Shown one piece after another: positions 6,818 to 10,682 of a stretch of 10,682 nt of DNA. Position 1 is the stretch's first letter. Each line of letters starts with the position of its first letter. This DNA comes from an uncultured Eubacteriales bacterium (GTDB taxonomy: Bacteria > Bacillota > Clostridia > Lachnospirales > Lachnospiraceae). The stretch covers positions 1 through 10,682 of the forward strand of contig ONWK01000259.1 in the NCBI GenBank assembly GCA_900321505.1, given 5' to 3'. A program made the position numbers and the translations under genes. A model generated the notes under the pieces. It did no database searches. It was not told where the DNA came from and saw only the letters and a program-made list of their open reading frames with translations.

Positions 6818-7684
6818 CTAAAGCGCATCCGAATACGGATTCACCGGTGTTGTATCCGGATTCACACGGCTCTGAAGAAATGTATACTCACGCGCGATAT
6901 CCTCATTGTCCGGATACTGTTCATAAAGACTTTTGATAAGCTCATAGGCAGCGTCATATTCCCCGGAATATTCACGGCATATGACCAGATTATAATTAAG
7001 CAGATCAGTATATACATCGTCGGATGCGTTTAAGCCGTCTTTTATGATCCGTTCCGCTTCTTCCGTGTTACCTTTTTTCAGATATGCGGTTGAAAGCTCA
7101 TAGGCTACATAGGTATTAATGGGATGAGAAGCAAGATAATTGTTCAGATCCTCCAGCTCCGCATCATATTCCTGCCGTCTGTTGTGTGCGGAGGCAAGAT
7201 AGAGATACATACCGGAATCCTTTGCTGCAGCTTCCTTCAGCCTGGTGATGGTCTCATCATCGGGAGGTGCGGTCTCTCCGTCCGTAACCTTATTGACCAG
7301 CATATTAGCATCGGCTATTTCCAGCATGGAAATAACAGTGGACTGATCGATCGCAGGACTGGCTTCCTTAGAAAGTGCCATGAACAGCTTATATGCTTCT
7401 TCATATCTGCCTAAACGGATCAGGCAGGCGCCTTTATACATTTTTGTGTCCAGATCCATGTCCTCGCAGAACCATTGTTCCTCCTGCAGCGACATATCAA
7501 AATCATTGACTGCTATGCCGTAGGATCCGTTTTTCATGGCAGTTATGCCGGATTGCCTGAACCTTTCCTTATCGGAATGAGTCTTCAGATAAACGTAATA
7601 TACGCAGGCTGCCGCGATGACGGTAACTATCACGCAGAATGTGACGATTATCCCTATTCTTTTTTTCTTTTTTGATGATGCCAT
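6818..7684 (-). CDS. Membrane-anchored TPR-repeat protein
   Basis: A 288-residue protein with a short lysine-rich cytoplasmic start (MASSKKKKR), one transmembrane helix (about 10-33), and an extracytoplasmic region built of helical tetratricopeptide-like repeats. Recognisable repeats include MYKGACLIRLGRYEEAYKLF, MYLYLASAHNRRQEYDAELE, AYELSTAYLKKGNTEEAERI and LVICREYSGEYDAAYELIKS, spaced about 35 to 60 residues apart. The C-terminal end is Pro/Asn-rich (NPDTTPVNPYSDAL). TPR domains mediate protein-protein contact; the partner and function are unknown. The ATG abuts the galE stop codon (TAA directly followed by ATG) with only a weak purine-rich site (AGAGAG) inside galE, so translation is probably coupled. 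No catalytic motif is visible. Whether it works with sugar metabolism or envelope processes is not shown by the sequence. Confidence 0.88.
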   Translation of the reverse strand: MASSKKKKRIGIIVTFCVIVTVIAAACVYYVYLKTHSDKERFRQSGITAMKNGSYGIAVNDFDMSLQEEQWFCEDMDLDTKMYKGACLIRLGRYEEAYKLFMALSKEASPAIDQSTVISMLEIADANMLVNKVTDGETAPPDDETITRLKEAAAKDSGMYLYLASAHNRRQEYDAELEDLNNYLASHPINTYVAYELSTAYLKKGNTEEAERIIKDGLNASDDVYTDLLNYNLVICREYSGEYDAAYELIKSLYEQYPDNEDIAREYTFLQSRVNPDTTPVNPYSDAL

Positions 7685-8695
7685 TTAACTGTTCTCTCTG
7701 TTATATGCTACGGCAAAACGCCAGGAATCCTCACACATTCTCTTAAGGTCATATTCGGCTTTCCAGCCCAGCTCCTTCAGAGCCTTTTCCGGATTTGCAT
7801 AACACATGGGCACATCACCGGGACGACGGGGCTTAATGCTGTACGGGATCTTAATATCATTTGCATTTTCGAATGCATGAACGATATCGAGCACGCTGTA
7901 GCCTGTTCCTGTACCCAGATTATAGATGTTTGTACCCTCAGTATTCATAACCTTGTCAACAGCGCATACGTGTCCCTTTGCAAGATCGACTACATGGATA
8001 TAATCCCTTACGCCGGTTCCGTCCGGAGTATCATAATCATTTCCGAACACACCCAGCTCGGGAAGCTTACCTACGGCCACCTGCATGATATAAGGCATAA
8101 GGTTATTGGGGATACCGTTGGGTACTTCGCCCAGAAGCCCGCTCTCATGCGCACCGATGGGGTTGAAATATCTGAGCAGTACTACGCTCCACTCCGGATC
8201 CGCCACCGTAAAGTCCGTCAGGATACGCTCAAGCATAAGCTTGGTGGAACCGTAGGGATTTGTGGTGGAAAGCGGGAAATCCTCGGTGATGGGAACGGTT
8301 TTGGGGTTGCCGTATACCGTAGCTGATGAAGAGAAAATGATACGCTTGCAGCCGTATTCATTCATCAGCTTGCAGAGGTTCAGGGTTCCGGCAATATTGT
8401 TCTCATAATACATCAACGGCTTTGCAACGGATTCGCCTACGGCCTTAAGTCCGGCAAAATGGATCACGCAGTCAAACTTATGCTCCTCAAATATCTTTCG
8501 CATGGAATCGGGCTCAAGCATATCAGCCTTATAAAAGGTAACGTCCTTTCCGGTGATATTCTTTATCCTGTCCACAACCTCTTCCTTTGAGTTGTAGAGA
8601 TTATCGAATATCACTACCTCATGGCCGCTGTTAAGAAGCTCTACACAGGTGTGTGAGCCGATATAGCCTGTTCCGCCGCTTACAAGTATTTTCAT
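7685..8695 (-). CDS. galE: UDP-glucose 4-epimerase
   Basis: Interconverts UDP-galactose and UDP-glucose, completing the Leloir pathway and supplying UDP-galactose for envelope polysaccharides. The 336-residue protein is an extended short-chain dehydrogenase: NAD-binding GGTGYIG (Gly7, Gly10, Gly13), the catalytic Ser124 in FSSSATVYGN, and Tyr148 and Lys152 in NPYGSTK. Further typical segments are DNLYNS (31-36), IHFAGLKAVGES (78-89) and RYFNPIGAH. Length matches the usual 330-340 residues. I chose ATG at 8693-8695 because the next residues MKILVSGGTG form the normal N-terminus and GGAGG sits eight bases upstream. An in-frame GTG at 8740 would add 15 residues with no family likeness. The gene follows galT after 63 bases containing the shared leader element. 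Confidence 0.96.
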   Translation of the reverse strand: MKILVSGGTGYIGSHTCVELLNSGHEVVIFDNLYNSKEEVVDRIKNITGKDVTFYKADMLEPDSMRKIFEEHKFDCVIHFAGLKAVGESVAKPLMYYENNIAGTLNLCKLMNEYGCKRIIFSSSATVYGNPKTVPITEDFPLSTTNPYGSTKLMLERILTDFTVADPEWSVVLLRYFNPIGAHESGLLGEVPNGIPNNLMPYIMQVAVGKLPELGVFGNDYDTPDGTGVRDYIHVVDLAKGHVCAVDKVMNTEGTNIYNLGTGTGYSVLDIVHAFENANDIKIPYSIKPRRPGDVPMCYANPEKALKELGWKAEYDLKRMCEDSWRFAVAYNRENS

Positions 8696-8743
8696 TATGG
8701 TTTCCTCCATATAGTTATTTTTCGGGTAACTGTTCAGCACCCT
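8696..8743 (-). repeat. 5' leader of galE, shares a 14-mer with the recU leader
   Basis: The minus strand reads AGGGTGCTGAACAG (8730-8743), an 11-base segment TTACCCGAAAA, then ATAACTATATGGAGGA and the galE start region. The first and last blocks match the recU leader; the 11-base segment is extra here. GGGT and ACCC flank the CTGAACAG core in this copy and could form a 4-bp stem, but the recU copy lacks this pairing. Confidence 0.6.
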
Positions 8744-8758
8744 ATGACTCCCGGATGC

Positions 8759-10267
8759 TTAAAGAACCTGAGTAAATCTCAGGAATGCCTCCTTGCCCTT
8801 CGGGTCGCGCTTATACACGCCGGCATCCTCAAGCACTTCAACGAATACATTTCCCACCTCCTGCATGAGGATGTTGTCGATGGTCTTTTCATCAAAGGGG
8901 CTGTATTTCTCTCTCAGCTTTTCAGCCCATACTGCATGACTCTTAAGGGTTTCGGTGGCAAGGAGATCTCCTCCCGAAAGCAGGGTCTCTCTTAATTCAC
9001 CGAAGATCTCATCCTTGAGTCTTGCGGGAAGTATGGCCAGTCCCATAACCTCGATGAGACCGATATTTTCCTTCTTGATATGATGGCAGGAAGGACCCGG
9101 ATGGAAAAGCCCCAGAGGCCGGTCTTCGGTAGTGCGGTTGTTCCGGAGCGTAAGATCCAGCTCATATACCCCATTTCTGCATCTTGCTATGGGGGTTATG
9201 GTATTGTGCGGTGTTCCGGCGGTCTCTGCCAGAATATCAGCAGACGGATCGCTGTAGGGACGCCATTTGGCAAGTATATGATCAGCAAGGTCCACAAGCC
9301 TTGTGATATCTTTTGAACGTATGCGGATTACTGAAAGGGGCCATCTGACGATACCTGCTTCAACATCTTCATACCCGGGTATCACGATCTCCGTCTCGAT
9401 GGGAGCTTCAGCCATGGGGAAATCGTAATGTCCGCCCTGATAATGGTCATGGGAAAGGATGGATCCGCCCACTATGGGAAGATCTGCGTTTGAGCCCATG
9501 ATATAATGGGGAAACTGCCGTACAAAATCCAGGAGCTTACGGAAGGTATCCTTCTCTATCTTCATAGGTATATGCTTCTGATTAAGCAGGATGCAGTGCT
9601 CATTGTAATATACGTAGGGCGAATACTGCAGTCCCCAGCCGGTACCGTTTACGGTAAGGGGAATGATACGGTGGTTTGCACGGCCAGGATGGTTTACACG
9701 GCCCGCATAGCCTTCATTTTCCATACAGAGAAGGCATTTGGGATAGCCGGAGGCCTTGGCTTTGCCGGCAGCAGCGATGGCCTTGGGATCCTTCTCGGGT
9801 TTGGAAAGATTTATGGAAATATCGATCTTCCCGTATTCACTGTCTACCTTCCAGCGAAGGTCCTTTTTTACACGGTATGTACGTATGTAGTCCGAAGCAC
9901 GGCTGAAATTGTAATAATAATCAGTAGCTTCCACAGGGGACTGGGCATATTTTTTCCAGAAGGTTTCGGACACCTGGGACGGTCTTGGAAGCAGCAGGTT
10001 CATGATCTCTGTATCGAAGAGATCACGGTAGGTGACGGAATCCTCGCAGAGTCCCTTTTTTACCGCTATATCCAGCAGACCCTTAAGAATGTCCTCGGGA
10101 TCATCGTCATCAAAAGACTGCACGTTGTCTTCGGCCGGATTATATTCATCCTCCCGGTAAAGCTGAAGCAGGCGGTTTCTTGTATATATTACATCCGCTT
10201 CGGTAAGCAGTTCCTTTTTCAGACCGTATGCGATAAGACGGTCGATAAGAATATCAAGATCCTTCAT
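8759..10267 (-). CDS. galT: Galactose-1-phosphate uridylyltransferase, class II
   Basis: Transfers UMP from UDP-glucose to galactose-1-phosphate, giving UDP-galactose and glucose-1-phosphate, the middle step of the Leloir pathway in the cytoplasm. At 502 residues it is the longer class II enzyme of Firmicutes, distinct from the roughly 350-residue E. coli type. The N-terminal region has short helices (MKDLDILIDRLIAYGLKKEL) and LLPRPSQVSETFW (91-104), and YPKCLLCMENEGYAGR (175-190) contains a paired-Cys motif. The catalytic histidine region is HDHYQGGHYDFPM (273-285). NNRTTEDRPLGLFHP is also characteristic. The ATG follows AAGGAGAAGG. The gene starts 27 bases after the 75-residue protein gene and is followed by galE, so a galactose operon is evident; galK is not in the window. 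Confidence 0.95.
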   Translation of the reverse strand: MKDLDILIDRLIAYGLKKELLTEADVIYTRNRLLQLYREDEYNPAEDNVQSFDDDDPEDILKGLLDIAVKKGLCEDSVTYRDLFDTEIMNLLLPRPSQVSETFWKKYAQSPVEATDYYYNFSRASDYIRTYRVKKDLRWKVDSEYGKIDISINLSKPEKDPKAIAAAGKAKASGYPKCLLCMENEGYAGRVNHPGRANHRIIPLTVNGTGWGLQYSPYVYYNEHCILLNQKHIPMKIEKDTFRKLLDFVRQFPHYIMGSNADLPIVGGSILSHDHYQGGHYDFPMAEAPIETEIVIPGYEDVEAGIVRWPLSVIRIRSKDITRLVDLADHILAKWRPYSDPSADILAETAGTPHNTITPIARCRNGVYELDLTLRNNRTTEDRPLGLFHPGPSCHHIKKENIGLIEVMGLAILPARLKDEIFGELRETLLSGGDLLATETLKSHAVWAEKLREKYSPFDEKTIDNILMQEVGNVFVEVLEDAGVYKRDPKGKEAFLRFTQVL

Positions 10268-10294
10268 GTACCTTCTCCTTTTTTATCACAAAAA

Positions 10295-10522
10295 TCAATA
10301 TGTTCTTTTGAAATTCTTCACATCCATTTCAAATGTGTCCACAAGCAGTCTGAGCTCCTGAAGCTCCTTCGGTTTAAGGGTCCCTGCAGATGCAGCGGCT
10401 TCTGTTTCTTCCTTGAGTTTATGTATCCCCTCCACCGCGTTGTCCTTATAATTATTTGACAGATCATTTCTGATGGTATCGATCACCGGCTGCAGAGCCT
10501 TCCTTTTTTTACTTTGAAACAT
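10295..10522 (-). CDS. Small helical protein of unknown function (75 aa)
   Basis: I do not recognise a named family. The 75-residue protein is basic at its start (MFQSKKRKALQ) and predicted helical throughout, with two amphipathic stretches (about 8-38 and 50-73) joined by a Gly/Ala-rich turn (AAASAGTLKPKE). There is no signal peptide, membrane helix or Cys motif. Heptad-like leucines in LKPKELQELRLLVDTFEMDV suggest a helical hairpin or coiled coil. The ATG at 10520-10522 has a purine-rich but imperfect site (AAAGGCGGGG) upstream. It is the first gene of the minus-strand series and lies 27 bases before galT, so it is probably co-transcribed with it. Overlap with the galactose pathway is suggested only by position. 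Confidence 0.7.
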   Translation of the reverse strand: MFQSKKRKALQPVIDTIRNDLSNNYKDNAVEGIHKLKEETEAAASAGTLKPKELQELRLLVDTFEMDVKNFKRTY

Positions 10523-10552
10523 TTGACAACCCCGCCTTTCTTATGATAAAAT
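10523..10552 (+). promoter_or_regulatory. Sigma-A promoter of the tRNA-Leu gene
   Basis: The plus strand has a consensus -35 box TTGACA (10523-10528), an 18-base spacer, and TAAAAT (10547-10552) preceded by the extended -10 dinucleotide TG. Transcription would start near 10559, giving a leader of about 36 bases before the mature tRNA 5' end. The -35 box directly abuts the start codon of the divergent 75-residue gene, so the two leaders overlap. Confidence 0.7.
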
Positions 10553-10572
10553 CCCAACGTATCGGGTTCATG

Positions 10573-10586
10573 TTTTCTGTAGAAAA
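10573..10586. repeat. Inverted repeat TTTTCT-gt-AGAAAA in the tRNA leader
   Basis: A perfect 6-base inverted repeat with a 2-base centre lies between the tRNA promoter and the tRNA. It is AT-rich and short, so it may be chance. It could also be a weak hairpin in the precursor leader or an operator for the divergent gene series. Confidence 0.3.
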
Positions 10587-10595
10587 TATGACTCT

Positions 10596-10679
10596 GCCGG
10601 CATGTCGGAACTGGCAGACGAGACAGACTCAAAATCTGTTACGGGTAACCGTGTGTGGGTTCGATTCCCACTGCCGGCA
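10596..10679 (+). tRNA. tRNA-Leu (anticodon CAA)
   Basis: An 84-base class II tRNA, reading UUG codons. The acceptor arms GCCGGCA (10596-10602) and TGCCGGC (10672-10678) pair fully, with discriminator A at 10679. The anticodon stem ACAGA/TCTGT encloses the loop CTCAAAA, placing the anticodon CAA at 10630-10632. The long variable arm (ACGG-gtaa-CCGT, 10641-10652) is the leucine/serine type, and the T arm GTGGG-TTCGATT-CCCAC is normal. The bases after A73 are CAA, so the 3' CCA is not encoded and must be added after transcription. It diverges from the minus-strand genes and has its own promoter. Confidence 0.96.
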
Positions 10680-10682
10680 CAA

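Noticed and set aside
8696..8740. GTG start giving galE a 15-residue N-terminal extension
   Set aside because: The extra residues (MLNSYPKNNYMEETI) have no family likeness, include the ribosome binding site and the shared leader repeat, and the ATG at 8695 gives the normal MKILVSGGTG start.
9506..10459. Long open frame of 317 codons on the plus strand opposite galT
   Set aside because: It is antisense to a clear galT and to the 75-residue gene, the translation shows no domain, and the length is explained by the codon bias of the opposite strand.

Overview
The window looks like chromosomal DNA of a low-to-medium GC Clostridia bacterium, most likely a Lachnospiraceae relative (Butyrivibrio/Roseburia-like gut or rumen organism). 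The grounds are the class II (Firmicutes-type) GalT, a RecU resolvase of the Firmicutes type, strong AGGAGG-like ribosome binding sites, one TTG start, and a secreted GH5 glucanase lipoprotein. This placement is inferred from protein character; no search was run.

Nearly everything is on the minus strand, so the genes read from right to left. At the right edge a tRNA-Leu(CAA) gene lies on the plus strand with a good sigma-A promoter. It diverges from a minus-strand series: a 75-residue protein of unknown function, galT, galE, a membrane-anchored TPR protein, an RsmF/RsmB-like rRNA m5C methyltransferase, a two-helix membrane protein of unknown function, and an RluA-family pseudouridine synthase. 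Gaps in this run are 0 to 63 bases and several junctions are stop-start coupled, which suggests one transcript. A hairpin with a nearby T-run follows the pseudouridine synthase. Then come recU and nadE (glutamine-dependent NAD synthetase), probably co-transcribed and closed by a hairpin/T-run terminator. The left edge holds the first 276 codons of a GH5 cellulase-like lipoprotein whose 3' end is outside the window.

Functionally, galT and galE supply the uridylyl transfer and epimerase steps of the Leloir galactose pathway; galK is not in the window. The next three genes form an RNA-modification group around an uncharacterised membrane protein. recU and nadE are housekeeping genes. The GH5 enzyme points to plant polysaccharide use.

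The points most worth checking are: (1) a single-base frameshift that splits the methyltransferase, with an A7 run 21 bases later that could partly rescue it; (2) two strikingly similar 5' leaders, sharing an exact 14-mer and a downstream ATAAC-ATATG-AGGA block, before recU and galE; (3) a hairpin after nadE that resembles a dispersed intergenic repeat. I see no CRISPR array, insertion sequence, phage gene or defence system, and no clear sign of a new multi-gene system.
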